Assembly: GCA_022843605.1 (NCBI GenBank)
Contig: JALHNI010000003.1
Coordinates: 1 to 64,000 of the forward strand
Length of the DNA: 64,000 nucleotides
DNA from: Bryobacter sp.
GTDB lineage: Bacteria; Acidobacteriota; Terriglobia; Bryobacterales; Bryobacteraceae
Direction: 5' to 3'
Part shown: piece by piece, positions 17,461 through 26,413 of the stretch
Numbering within the stretch: the stretch's first letter is position 1
Layout of the letters: each line of letters starts with the position of its first letter
Made by a program: the position numbers and the translations under genes
Notes under the pieces: model-generated
What the model saw: the letters and a program-made list of their open reading frames with translations, nothing else
What the model was told of the DNA's origin: nothing
The model's database searches: none

Positions 17461-18798
17461 GTGGCCCATCCGATCGCTCCTCAGTCAGTTGGAAAGGTAG
17501 CGATTCTGGGGGGTGGCCTGGCCGGTTTGGCGGCTGCGGCAGCCTTGGGCGGGGCCGGCTACGATGTGGATCTCTTCGAAGCGCGCCCCTATTTCGGCGG
17601 GCGGGCGACCTCCTACGCGATTGCCGAAGAGACGATCGACAACTGCCAGCACATCCTGTTGCGTTGCTGCGTGAATCTGATGGATTTCTACGAACGTCTG
17701 GGGGCGGCCGGCGAGATCGAGTTTCACCGCAACATCGACTTTATTGAGCCCGGCGGGCGAACTTCCCGCCTTTATGCCGGCTGGTTGCCGCCGCCGCTGC
17801 ACTTTGCGAGCGCGTTTTCGAGGGCGACCTGGCTGACCTGGGGTGAGAAGTTCGCTCTGGGCCGAGGATTGTTGGCCATGCGGCAGCAGCGGCTGACTCG
17901 GACTGACTTGGATGCCATCACGATGCAGGCGTGGCTTGAGCAAAATCACCAGCCGCCGAGGGTGATCGAGCGGTTTTGGCGGCAGGTATTGGTGAGTGCG
18001 ATCAACGAAGAGCTGCACCTGATGTCGGCGGCGCATGGATTTCAGGTCTTCTGGCTCGGTTTTCTGGCGGGGCCGGACTTCTACGAGATGGGCATCCCCG
18101 CGGTGCCGCTGGCGGAGCTTTACGGGCAGGCGCGCTGGGAACGCTATCCCCAGGTGCGCTTGCGGGGACGGACGCCGGTGGAAGCGGTGAGATTCGACGG
18201 GGCCCGCATCAGTGGCATCGTGGCCGGGGGCGAACTGCAGACGGCCGATGCGTACGTGAGCGCGCTGCCGTTTGAGAAGGCGCAGCCACTGCTGCCGCCA
18301 TTGCCCATCGACTGGACGGCGTTTACGCACTCGCCGATTACGGGCATTCACCTGTGGTTCGATCGTCCGGTGACGCAGTTGCCGCATGGCACTCTGTTGG
18401 ACCGGACGATTCAATGGTTCTTCAACAAGGATGAGGGCCGCTATCTGCAGGTGGTGGTATCGGCGTCGCGCAGCTTGACGGAGATGGCGCGGGGCGACGT
18501 GATCGCGCTCACTTTGCGCGAGCTTGCGGAATTCTTGCCGACCGTGCACGAGGCGCAACTCGTGAAGGCGCATGTGGTGAAGGAGGTGCGGGCGACGTTT
18601 TCGGCGTGCCCGGGCCTGGAAGCGAAGCGTCCGCCGGCAAAGACCCACTTCGAGAATCTGTTTCTGGCGGGCGACTGGACGCGTTCGGGATGGCCCGCCA
18701 CGATGGAAGGCGCGGTGCGCAGCGGCTATCTGGCGGCTGAAGCGGTAGCCGAGAGTCTGGGGCGGCCATTGAAGTTCCTGAAGCCCGATGTCGCCTGA
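17461..18798 (+). CDS. hpnE: Hydroxysqualene dehydroxylase HpnE
   Basis: 445 residues, GTG start at 17461; extending upstream would run into purH antisense. FAD-dependent amine-oxidase-fold enzyme that reduces hydroxysqualene to squalene in the HpnC-HpnD-HpnE route feeding hopanoids. The dinucleotide site GGGLAGLAAAAAL lies near residues 14-26, followed by 'FEARPYFGGRATSY', 'DNCQHILLRCCVNLMDFYERLG' (a pattern typical of HpnE/phytoene-desaturase relatives) and the C-terminal FAD motif 'NLFLAGDWTRSGWPATMEGAVRSG'. No hpnC, hpnD or shc lies in the window. A carotenoid desaturase is the alternative, but the QH and C-terminal pattern favours HpnE. Confidence 0.88.
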   Translation: MAHPIAPQSVGKVAILGGGLAGLAAAAALGGAGYDVDLFEARPYFGGRATSYAIAEETIDNCQHILLRCCVNLMDFYERLGAAGEIEFHRNIDFIEPGGRTSRLYAGWLPPPLHFASAFSRATWLTWGEKFALGRGLLAMRQQRLTRTDLDAITMQAWLEQNHQPPRVIERFWRQVLVSAINEELHLMSAAHGFQVFWLGFLAGPDFYEMGIPAVPLAELYGQARWERYPQVRLRGRTPVEAVRFDGARISGIVAGGELQTADAYVSALPFEKAQPLLPPLPIDWTAFTHSPITGIHLWFDRPVTQLPHGTLLDRTIQWFFNKDEGRYLQVVVSASRSLTEMARGDVIALTLRELAEFLPTVHEAQLVKAHVVKEVRATFSACPGLEAKRPPAKTHFENLFLAGDWTRSGWPATMEGAVRSGYLAAEAVAESLGRPLKFLKPDVA

Positions 18799-18811
18799 TA
18801 GGATGGCAGCC

Positions 18812-19882
18812 ATGATGCGGCTCCTGATGGTTGCCCTAGTGAGTTGCTCCGTTGCGGCTCAGCCGGCTCCGCCGCCCTTTGCGGCGACCATCGCTGAGTT
18901 CTCTGAGCCCAGCGGTTTCTTTGATACCGACAATCTGATTTCGAACGAGCGAACGTTTCTGCATGTAACGGGCCCGATGAAGCGGCAAGGGGTGACGGGT
19001 GGCCTCTACATCGGCGTCGGTCCGGACCAGAACTTCTCCTATATCGCGCAGATCCGGCCGGCGATCGCGTTCCTGGTGGACATCCGGCGGGACAACCTGC
19101 TGGGGCATCTGATGTTTCGCGCGCTCTTTGAAATGGCCCGGACGAGGACCGAGTATCTGTGCCTGTGGCTGGCGCGGACGTGCCCGGCCCGGGAGATCGA
19201 GAGCATCGAGAAGCTGGTGGAGGCGATCGACAAGGCGCCCGCGCCTCGCGAACGTTTTGACGCGGCGGCCACCGCGGTGCGTGAGCGGGTGCTGACTTAT
19301 GGAGTAGATCTCTCGAAGGACGACTTGCAGGTGATCCGGCGGATCCACGAGCGGTTTGCGTCCGCAGGGCTGAACTTGAAGTTTGAGACGCACGGCCGCC
19401 GGCAGCAGGACTACTATCCGCGGCTGCGTGAGCTGATTCTAGGGCGGGACGCCGGTGGCCAATACGCGAGCTACCTGGCGTCGGACGAGCGCTATCAGAC
19501 AGTGAGGAAGATGCAGGCCGCCGGGCGCATCATCCCGGTGGTTGGCAACCTGGCGGGCCCGCAGGCGTTGCGGCGAATCGCGGTTTATGCGAAGGCCAAT
19601 CAATTGACGCTGTCGGCTTTCTACGCGTCGAACGTCGAGCAATATCTCTTCCGCAGCCGTGGAGATTTCGGTCGTTTTGCGGGCAATCTGCTGGCCTTGC
19701 CGCATACTCCGGGGACCGTCATCATTCGCAGTTGCTTTGGGCTCTATGCCCGCGGCCTTGCACCGGAAGGGAGTTATAGCGCGCAGTTGCTGCAACCGGT
19801 GGAAGAACTGATTGCCGCGCAGGCTCGGGGCAAGATCTCGGGTTTTGAGGATCTGGTGCGGTTGAGCGAGGTGGGCCGCTAG
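18812..19882 (+). CDS. Secreted conserved protein of unknown function
   Basis: 356 residues from ATG 18812, which opens a signal peptide (MMRLLMVALVSCSVAAQ). The mature protein has 'SEPSGFFDTDNLISNERTFL', 'GGLYIGVGPDQNFSYIAQIRP', 'FLVDIRRDNLLGHLMFRALFEMA' and 'RIIPVVGNLAGPQALRRIA'. The arrangement of a GxGxxxN loop, a 'DIRR' strand end and a later 'VVGNLAG' suggests a Rossmann-like fold, but I cannot name a family with confidence. Upstream it nearly touches hpnE; downstream it overlaps the phosphotriesterase-like gene by 4 bases, tail to tail. Confidence 0.8.
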   Translation: MMRLLMVALVSCSVAAQPAPPPFAATIAEFSEPSGFFDTDNLISNERTFLHVTGPMKRQGVTGGLYIGVGPDQNFSYIAQIRPAIAFLVDIRRDNLLGHLMFRALFEMARTRTEYLCLWLARTCPAREIESIEKLVEAIDKAPAPRERFDAAATAVRERVLTYGVDLSKDDLQVIRRIHERFASAGLNLKFETHGRRQQDYYPRLRELILGRDAGGQYASYLASDERYQTVRKMQAAGRIIPVVGNLAGPQALRRIAVYAKANQLTLSAFYASNVEQYLFRSRGDFGRFAGNLLALPHTPGTVIIRSCFGLYARGLAPEGSYSAQLLQPVEELIAAQARGKISGFEDLVRLSEVGR

Positions 19883-20778
19883 CGGCCGAAGGCGCGGCGG
19901 GGATTGGTCCAGAGCAATTGGGTGCGGGTGGCGGCATCAAGCTTGGGCAGCAAGTCGGTATAGAGGCAGGTGTAGCCGCGATAGTCGCCACCGCGCGGTT
20001 CGCCGACGTGATACCAGCCGGCGTCGTGCGAAATGAGCGTGCGGTGGAGCATTTTGTGTTCCGCCATGAAGCGGATGCAGTCGAGGTGCCACTGAAGCGA
20101 GCCCGGGCTGATGCCATCGAACTCCACCCAGCCGCCGCTTTCCGCCACTCGCTGATGGATGGCATGGTCGCGTTCACTTTGCGCATGCACCCAGACCCAC
20201 TTGGCCGGCGAATGGCGCATCGTCCGCAGGATGGAAAGTTGTTCGAGCGCGGCGGCGCCGTTGCCGGTGTGTACCGCGATGGTGAGGCCGGTGGCGCGGG
20301 AGGTGAGCACGGCCGCCTCTACCAGTTTGCGATCGAGCGGATGCAACGGACCGCGGTTGACGCCGATTTTGATGAAGCGCGGGCGGACGCCGTCGATGCC
20401 GCCGCGCGCTTCGGCGATCCAGCGGGCGGCGAGTTCGCTGGCGGACTCCCGGCGGGCAAAGTCGGGCAGGTATTTGAAGTCGCCGGCGCCGTAGAGGCCG
20501 GTATTGGTCCAGAGTTCGAGGCCGGAGTCGCGGGCCAGCCGTTGCAGGAGTAGGGGATCGCGGCCGAGGAAGTTGGGGGTGCACTCGAGCAATCGCCGGC
20601 AGCCCAGAGCGTGGAGCGCCTTGAGGTGGGGCAGGGCAATGGCGGCCACTTCGTCGGGTTGGTAGCGGCCCGGCCGGATGGCCGCGGCGCCCACGAAATC
20701 CACCATCACATGTTCATGGACGAGGATACTCGGGGTGGCCTGGGCCAGGGGAGCCAAAAGGAAGTCGCGGCGTTGCAT
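19879..20778 (-). CDS. Phosphotriesterase-family metal hydrolase, exported
   Basis: 299 residues. The first residues (MQRRDFLLAPLAQATP) look like a short Tat-type leader. Metal-binding motifs of the phosphotriesterase/Php family are present: HEH at about 21-23 (ILVHEHVMVDF), the bridging Lys region 'RFIKIGVNRGPL', His in 'TIAVHTGNG', His in 'VWVHAQSERD', and the Asp of 'LISHDAGWY'. Physiological members hydrolyse lactones or phosphoesters; this one is short compared with PTE (about 330). Probably a periplasmic lactonase-like enzyme; substrate unknown. Confidence 0.82.
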   Translation of the reverse strand: MQRRDFLLAPLAQATPSILVHEHVMVDFVGAAAIRPGRYQPDEVAAIALPHLKALHALGCRRLLECTPNFLGRDPLLLQRLARDSGLELWTNTGLYGAGDFKYLPDFARRESASELAARWIAEARGGIDGVRPRFIKIGVNRGPLHPLDRKLVEAAVLTSRATGLTIAVHTGNGAAALEQLSILRTMRHSPAKWVWVHAQSERDHAIHQRVAESGGWVEFDGISPGSLQWHLDCIRFMAEHKMLHRTLISHDAGWYHVGEPRGGDYRGYTCLYTDLLPKLDAATRTQLLWTNPRRAFGR

Positions 20779-20807
20779 GCTTACCAGTCATAGTAGATGA
20801 AAGCCAA

Positions 20808-21275
20808 ATGCCGATTCTCTTCCTCCTGCTTCGCATCCTCTCCGGAATCCTGCTGACTTGCGGCCTCACCGTGCTGATGCTGATCGTCTTCCTCCATAGT
20901 GCGGTGAACCTGATGAAGGAGGGCGTCGGGGTGTTGGGTTATGTAGCGACGCTGTTCGGTTCCGGTTTCACCAAGGGAACCGCGCCGACGGATCCGCAGG
21001 GCTTTATGGTTACGATGCCGCAGGTGGGGCTGACAGTGCTGTTCGTGGCGATGATCGTCTCGCTGTTTCTTCCAGGATCGAGGCTCTTGCTGCATGCCGT
21101 CGCTGTGGCTGGGGGAGTCGCTTTAGTCTGGTACGCGCGGATGCTGTTCAACGGTCCGCAGCTGGAGCTTCTGTGCTTGCCGGTGTTCCCCGTTTGGTAC
21201 GTCTACTATGCGCTGTGCCTGTTCTGGAGCGGTAGCCAGAACCCGTTGATCCAGGCTAATCCGGCTGTTCGTTGA
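20808..21275 (+). CDS. Multi-pass membrane protein, unknown
   Basis: 155 residues with about four hydrophobic helices: LLLRILSGILLTCGLTVLML (5-24), a GVLGYVATLFG patch, VGLTVLFVAMIVSLFLPG, and LHAVAVAGGVALVWYA, ending with a Trp/Tyr-rich 'VWYVYYALCLFW'. Divergent from the hydrolase with 29 bases between starts. Together with the two following plus-strand genes it may form a membrane-protein operon. No family recognised. Confidence 0.75.
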   Translation: MPILFLLLRILSGILLTCGLTVLMLIVFLHSAVNLMKEGVGVLGYVATLFGSGFTKGTAPTDPQGFMVTMPQVGLTVLFVAMIVSLFLPGSRLLLHAVAVAGGVALVWYARMLFNGPQLELLCLPVFPVWYVYYALCLFWSGSQNPLIQANPAVR

Positions 21276-21299
21276 TCGCCGTGGCATAATCAGGCTTCA

Positions 21300-22145
21300 A
21301 TGCCCGCCCTGTCTCTTCTTCAAAAGTACCCCTGGCTGACAGGCTTCGCGGTGCTGCTGTACTCGATCGCGGTGACTTTGCCGCACGAGAAGGTACAGGA
21401 CTGGCTGGCGATTGCCGTGGTGAAGCCGCTCGGGATCGGGACTTTTTACCTGATGATGGCGTCGCTGGCGCTGAGCGCTCTGGTGCTGGCCGGTTTCGTG
21501 TTCGCCCGCCGGTTGCCGCGGCATCCGGCCCGGGGCGGCCTGGTGACTTACGGGGTGCTGACGCTGATTCTGGTGTTGCTAAGCTGGCGTTTTCTGTCGG
21601 TGAACAATTCTGAATTGGCGCATTTTCCCCAATACGCGCTCACCGGCTTCGTGCTGATGGCGCTCACGCTGACGGTGACGGAGACGCTGAGTTGGGTGAC
21701 TTTGCTGGGCGGACTCGACGAAGCATACCAGTACGCTGTGATCCATCCCACCTGGGGCAATCCTTATGACTTCAACGATGTCGTGCTGGACTTTTTGGGG
21801 GGCGCGATCGGCATGTTGCTTTGCGTACTTTGGCTGGATGCCCGGCCGCGTCTGCGAGCGGGCTGGTACTGGAAGCCAGGGATCCTGCTGCTGGGGCTGG
21901 TGGTGACGGTGGGCGCGCTGATGTTGCTGACGAATAACGCGGTGGTGTATGAGGACAAGCAGCGCACCGATTATTGGTTTGCGTTGAGCCGACAGACGCC
22001 TATGGGATTCTGGTTTTTCGACGCGACGTGGGGTCCCCGCACCATCCACGCCATTGCACCGCTCGAAGGGCCGCTGGTGATCCTGGGATTGCTGGCCATT
22101 TATAGCTGGCTTGACCGCCGTTACGAATTCCGGATTGCTGGATGA
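21300..22145 (+). CDS. VanZ-like membrane protein
   Basis: 281 residues with about seven membrane segments. The central part matches VanZ-like proteins: 'ELAHFPQYALTGFVLMAL' (E..HF.QY..) and 'LDEAYQYAV...DFNDVVLDFLGGAIG' (DE..Q ... D..D...N/G..G). The usual Arg of the GR..D motif is replaced (GNPYDFND). VanZ relatives are linked with cell-envelope stress or antibiotic tolerance, but the biochemistry is not settled. The stop overlaps the ATG of the STT3 gene by four bases (ATGA type), suggesting coupled expression. Confidence 0.78.
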   Translation: MPALSLLQKYPWLTGFAVLLYSIAVTLPHEKVQDWLAIAVVKPLGIGTFYLMMASLALSALVLAGFVFARRLPRHPARGGLVTYGVLTLILVLLSWRFLSVNNSELAHFPQYALTGFVLMALTLTVTETLSWVTLLGGLDEAYQYAVIHPTWGNPYDFNDVVLDFLGGAIGMLLCVLWLDARPRLRAGWYWKPGILLLGLVVTVGALMLLTNNAVVYEDKQRTDYWFALSRQTPMGFWFFDATWGPRTIHAIAPLEGPLVILGLLAIYSWLDRRYEFRIAG

Positions 22146-24190
22146 ACCCGTGGCTGGTGGTAAGTGCGCTGAGTCTGGTGGCCTTGTGGCTGCGGACCGG
22201 CAATCTCTATTCGCGGGTGTTCGGCGAGCCGGGGTTGGTGAACTTTATCGAGAGCGATGCGTGGTGGCATGTGCGGGTGATCGAGCACATGGCGCGCAAC
22301 TTTCCGTTCCGGATGACGCTGGATCCGTACGGGCGGATCGATGGCGGGCAACCAGTGGATACCGGTATTTTCTACGATGCCTTGCCGGCGGCACTGGCTT
22401 GGGCGGCGAGGCTCTCACCCGAGGCGATTCATCAACTCGCCGCCTGGTATCCGGCGGTGCTGGGCGTCCTGCTGGTGCCGGTGACGTTTCTTTGCGGCCG
22501 GGCAATATTCAGCAGCAGCGCGGGCTTATGGGCGGCCGCGGTGGTGGCGACCCTGCCGGGACACTTTCTGAATACGGGCAGCCTTGGCTTTACTGACCAT
22601 CATGTGATGGAAGCGTTGCTGACGTCGGTATTGTTGTGGCTGCTGACGCGCGAGCCGCGGAGTTCCCCGTGGAAATTGGGCGCGGCGCTCACCGCGTACT
22701 TACTGACTTTCCCTGGCGGCGCATTCGTCGTGGCGATCATTACCTTCTGGTACTGGCTGCAGGCGGCATGCGGCGACGTGCCGGAGTCGCGTAACTTCGC
22801 GCTGGCCTGCCTGATCGCGGCTCCTTTCACTTACTGGCAGGTACGTGTCTACCTGATGCGCTATTCGCTGGCCGCCGTCGTGCTGGCGGCTGCCGGACTG
22901 TGGCTGTTGCCGGTATTCGCGGCGTGGTGCCAGCGGCAGGCACGGCCGACGCTCACCTTTCTGGGGATCTCGGCAACCGGAGGAGCGGTGACACTCGCGG
23001 CTCTCTCGGCAGTGCTTTCCGGAGAGGAGTCGATCTTCGCGGTGGTGGGCCGCATGACCGCGGCGGGCCCCTTGGCGGGGACGGTGGGTGAGTTACAGTC
23101 ACTTACGCGGATGAAGGGCTTCTTTTCGCTGGAGTATCCGTGGCGCGAGTTTGGCGGTGCGTTAGTGGGTGCGATTGCCGCTCTGCCGTTGCTGGCGGAG
23201 TCAGCCTGGCGCCGCCCCACCGGCCGCCATTTACTGTTTCTGTTGTGGGCGGCCACCTTCTTTGTGATGGCCATGACGCAGGCGCGGATGACTTACTACT
23301 TCGGGGTGAGCGCGGCGTTGCTTTCCGGGTATCTGATGAGCCAACTGCGCGCTCGTTCCTGGGCCGCGTTGGCGCTGGCAGCATTCCTGATCGTGCCGAA
23401 CGCGATTCAGGCGGTGACCGACCAGAGGGACTTTCTGGGACAGGTGACACCGGATTGGCGCGAGGCGTTGCAGTATCTGCGCGAGCGAACGCCGGAGCCA
23501 TTTGGGGATCCAAAGGCTTTCCAAGCTTGGCCCAGGCAGTCGGCTACTTATAGCGTCCTGGGTTGGTGGGACTACGGCTATTGGATTACGGCGGTGGGAC
23601 GCCGGGTGCCGGTGACCAATCCCACGCAGGGCAACGTTGAGCCGGCGGCGAAGTTCTTTCTGGCTACGGCGGAACTGCCGGCGCTCTACGAGTTGGCGGA
23701 GGCGCGCGTGGGGTACATCGTCGTCGATCATCGCTTGCCGTTTTTGGGCGACGAGAGGGCATTTCGCGGCTATTTTGCGAATCTGTTTGCTTACACGAAG
23801 TCTGCCCGAGTGAGTGACTACATGCTGCCCTATGTCGAGCCGGGCCAGCCGAGCCGAGTGTTTTTCCGGGCGAGTTACTTTCGGACGATGTTAGTGCGGC
23901 TGTATCTGAGTGGCGGACAGGGGCTGCCGGCGTCGCAGACGGGAAAGTTTGCGGTGATTGAGGCGCAGGGCGATCGAGTGCAGCGGCGGCGGGGCCAGTT
24001 CGATTCCTTGGCTGAAGCACAGGCAGCGAGCCAGTGCGCGGGGTGTGAAGTGGTGAGCGAGAATCCGTTGACGCCTTGTGTGGACCTGGATCCCGTGCCG
24101 TTTGCGGAGCCGGTATTCGAGTCCTCTACGTCGGCCATTCGCTGGCCAGGGCGGCGGCGGGCCGAAGTGCAGATTTATCGGGTGCGTTAG
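22142..24190 (+). CDS. STT3/PglB-type oligosaccharyltransferase
   Basis: 682 residues: about 12-13 membrane helices followed by a soluble C-terminal domain from about residue 420. All catalytic motifs of the STT3 family are visible: the first DxxxxxR-type motif with D39 (ESDAWWHVR), the second acidic motif D152-H-H-V-M-E157, the TIxE-like loop T314-V-G-E317 and W475-W-D-Y-G479 that contacts the acceptor sequon. STT3/PglB moves a lipid-linked glycan onto Asn in N-x-S/T on the periplasmic face. No PglF/PglD-like glycan genes lie nearby. A general membrane glycosyltransferase is unlikely given the WWDYG. Confidence 0.92.
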   Translation: MNPWLVVSALSLVALWLRTGNLYSRVFGEPGLVNFIESDAWWHVRVIEHMARNFPFRMTLDPYGRIDGGQPVDTGIFYDALPAALAWAARLSPEAIHQLAAWYPAVLGVLLVPVTFLCGRAIFSSSAGLWAAAVVATLPGHFLNTGSLGFTDHHVMEALLTSVLLWLLTREPRSSPWKLGAALTAYLLTFPGGAFVVAIITFWYWLQAACGDVPESRNFALACLIAAPFTYWQVRVYLMRYSLAAVVLAAAGLWLLPVFAAWCQRQARPTLTFLGISATGGAVTLAALSAVLSGEESIFAVVGRMTAAGPLAGTVGELQSLTRMKGFFSLEYPWREFGGALVGAIAALPLLAESAWRRPTGRHLLFLLWAATFFVMAMTQARMTYYFGVSAALLSGYLMSQLRARSWAALALAAFLIVPNAIQAVTDQRDFLGQVTPDWREALQYLRERTPEPFGDPKAFQAWPRQSATYSVLGWWDYGYWITAVGRRVPVTNPTQGNVEPAAKFFLATAELPALYELAEARVGYIVVDHRLPFLGDERAFRGYFANLFAYTKSARVSDYMLPYVEPGQPSRVFFRASYFRTMLVRLYLSGGQGLPASQTGKFAVIEAQGDRVQRRRGQFDSLAEAQAASQCAGCEVVSENPLTPCVDLDPVPFAEPVFESSTSAIRWPGRRRAEVQIYRVR

Positions 24191-24192
24191 GG

Positions 24193-26118
24193 TTAGCCCC
24201 AAAGTTGCCGCGATTTTGCTTTGCGCGCGAGGCCTTTCATGATGCGTTCCATGCCGGTGCCGAAGGGCTGGTCGGTGGTGAGGTAGGTCCAGGTGGCGCC
24301 GCGGCGAGCGGGCTCGTCGTTACCGGCTTCCAGTTCCACCTGATCCCAGAGCGAGGTGAACAGGTGATCGATGGTGCGGAGGTATTCGCTGAGGGGATCG
24401 CGTCCACCGAGATTGAGCCACGCAAAGCCGGTTTTGAGCTCGGCGATTTCTTCGAGGTAGCAGGCCCAGGCTTCATCGACGGCGGCGAGGCGGCCGAGGT
24501 GCTCCGGCGCATCAATGAGCGAGTCGCGCTGGGCCAGCACCGCGTGGCGCTGACCTTCGAGTACGCGCTCGTATTTGTCCAGAAAAAGGCGCGCGTCCAG
24601 GTGCTGTCCTTCGGCGCGGCGCTGCAACATGCCGATGTCGGCGACGGTGCGGATGGGTTCGCCGTCCTCGCGAAAGCGGCGGACGAGATCGTCTTCAAGG
24701 GAGACGAAGAACTGGGAACTACCGGGGTCTCCCTGGCGGCCGGCCCTTCCGCGCAACTGGTGATCGATGCGGCGGCTGGCGTGCCGGCTGGTGCCGATGA
24801 CATGCAAGCCGCCGAGTGCGGGGACGCCTTCGCCGAGGAGGATGTCGACGCCGCGGCCGGCCATGTTGGTGGAGACGGTGACCGCGCCGCGCTGGCCGGC
24901 GCGAGCGATGAGCGAGGCTTCAGTGGCTTCGTGCCGGGCGTTGAGCACCTGATGCGGCAGGCCGGCGAGGGCGGCGCTGAGTTGCTCGGAGGCTTCAACG
25001 GAGTCGGTACCGACCAGGACGGGCCGGCCTGAAGCATGCAGGCGATGGATCTCCTCGACGACCGCCTGCAGCTTGGCGGCTTTGGTTTCGAAGAGGCGGT
25101 CCGGCAGATCCTGCCTGATCATCGGACGGTGGGTGGGCAGCGTTTCGAGATCCAGTTCGTAGAGGCTCCTGAACTCCAGGGCCTGGGTGACGGCCGTCCC
25201 GGTCATGCCGCTGAGGTGCTGATACTGCAAGACGTAGTTTTGTAGGGTGATGGACGAGAGTACGCGCCCGGGATCGCGGATGGCGAGCCCTTCTTTTTCT
25301 TCGAGGGCCGCATGGATTCCAGCCGGCCAGCGGCGTTCCTGGGCGAGGCGGCCTTTGAACTCGTCCACCGGAATCACGCGGCCGTCCTGCACCAGATAGT
25401 CAGAGTCCCGGGCGAGCAGGTAGCGGGCGTGGATGGCGTGATAGACGGCGGTGAGGAGGGGCAGATTGTCGTAGATGTTGCCGAGCGACCGCTCGATTTC
25501 GTGCAGGCCGAGGTCAGTGAGTTGGACGTCGGGCTGAACGGTGTTGAGGGTGAAGTGCAGATGGGGCTGAAGCCGCTGAACCGCGCGGGCCGCCTGGGTG
25601 GCTCGTTCGGCCACGCCGGCGGTTTCACCGGCCAGCACAAGTGGGATGCGCGCTTCGTCGATCAGGATGGAATCGGCTTCATCGATGAGGGCGGCGTGCA
25701 GGGTGCGCTGCACGCGTTCGGCGCGGGTGAGGGCGCGGCAGTCGCGCAGATGGTCGAAGCCGGCTTCGGTAGCGGCAAGGTAGGTGATGTCAGCGGCGTA
25801 GGCCTCGCGCCGCTCCTGTTCGGTGCTGGACTGGCGGATCCAGGCGGCGCGGAGGCCCAGATGGCGGTAAGCGGGGCCCATCCATTCGGCGTCGCGCTGG
25901 GCCAGGTAGTCGTTTGCGGTGAGGACGTGGACGCCGTGGCCATCCTGGGCCAGAACGGCGGCGGCAGGCATCGCCGCGAGAGTCTTCCCTTCGCCGGTCT
26001 GCATTTCGACAATGCGCCCTTCGAGTAGCGCCTGCGCGCAACGAATCTGGGTGGGGAACAGGGTGAGCCCCAACGTCGACCGCGCGGCTTCCACGGCACG
26101 CGAAAAAGTATCCTGCAT
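24193..26118 (-). CDS. Accessory SecA-type preprotein translocase ATPase (short SecA)
   Basis: 641 residues, against about 850-950 for housekeeping SecA. ATG follows AGAGAGGAC by 5-6 bases. Motor motifs are intact: FPTQIRCAQALLEG, Walker A GEGKT at 42-46, 'VHVLTANDYLAQRDAEWM', DEAD-type 'LIDEADSILIDEARIPL', 'MTGTAVTQ', 'VSTNMAGRGVDILLGEGV' and 'HQLRGRAGRQGDPGSSQFFVSLEDDL'. The C-terminal linker and Cys-His zinc tail are missing, and the wing/scaffold region is short. This suggests a SecA2-like export motor for a subset of proteins. It converges on the STT3 gene with a two-base gap. Confidence 0.88.
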   Translation of the reverse strand: MQDTFSRAVEAARSTLGLTLFPTQIRCAQALLEGRIVEMQTGEGKTLAAMPAAAVLAQDGHGVHVLTANDYLAQRDAEWMGPAYRHLGLRAAWIRQSSTEQERREAYAADITYLAATEAGFDHLRDCRALTRAERVQRTLHAALIDEADSILIDEARIPLVLAGETAGVAERATQAARAVQRLQPHLHFTLNTVQPDVQLTDLGLHEIERSLGNIYDNLPLLTAVYHAIHARYLLARDSDYLVQDGRVIPVDEFKGRLAQERRWPAGIHAALEEKEGLAIRDPGRVLSSITLQNYVLQYQHLSGMTGTAVTQALEFRSLYELDLETLPTHRPMIRQDLPDRLFETKAAKLQAVVEEIHRLHASGRPVLVGTDSVEASEQLSAALAGLPHQVLNARHEATEASLIARAGQRGAVTVSTNMAGRGVDILLGEGVPALGGLHVIGTSRHASRRIDHQLRGRAGRQGDPGSSQFFVSLEDDLVRRFREDGEPIRTVADIGMLQRRAEGQHLDARLFLDKYERVLEGQRHAVLAQRDSLIDAPEHLGRLAAVDEAWACYLEEIAELKTGFAWLNLGGRDPLSEYLRTIDHLFTSLWDQVELEAGNDEPARRGATWTYLTTDQPFGTGMERIMKGLARKAKSRQLWG

Positions 26119-26159
26119 GGGAATGTCCTCTCTTGGCTCTCAGGAACGGGCGAAGCGTT

Positions 26160-26396
26160 CTAGAGCGGGGGAGGGCGCTGGTGGTGGGGCTGGGAGAAGC
26201 CGGGAAAACCGTGGGCAGATGAAGGAGGCGGGACGGGGAGGAGGAAGGGTTTGGAGGGTACAGGCGAAATCTGCGGCGCCGGCAAGGAGGGTTGCGGCTG
26301 GCGGGCGGCTCTTGCCGTGCAAACGACGCAGGAATGGGAAACAGAGCGGACAGAGATTGACGGCGCCGCTTGCAGCAACGCCGCCAACAGGAACAA
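26160..26396 (-). CDS. Possible small secreted Pro-rich protein (weak)
   Basis: The ~295-base gap between the accessory secA and tig holds one minus-strand frame of 78 residues that begins with TTG 18 bases after the tig stop. It starts with a signal-like MFLLAALLQAAPSIS and then becomes Pro/Ser-rich. No good ribosome site is visible and composition may be chance in this C-rich strand. Nothing else is seen in the gap apart from the ribosome site of the accessory secA. Confidence 0.2.
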   Translation of the reverse strand: MFLLAALLQAAPSISVRSVSHSCVVCTARAARQPQPSLPAPQISPVPSKPFLLPVPPPSSAHGFPGFSQPHHQRPPPL

Positions 26397-26413
26397 CAGT
26401 GGAGCGAGGCGGC

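Noticed and set aside
24076..25032. 318-residue plus-strand frame opposite the accessory secA
   Set aside because: Gly/Ala/Val-rich antisense shadow; the minus-strand SecA motifs are unambiguous.
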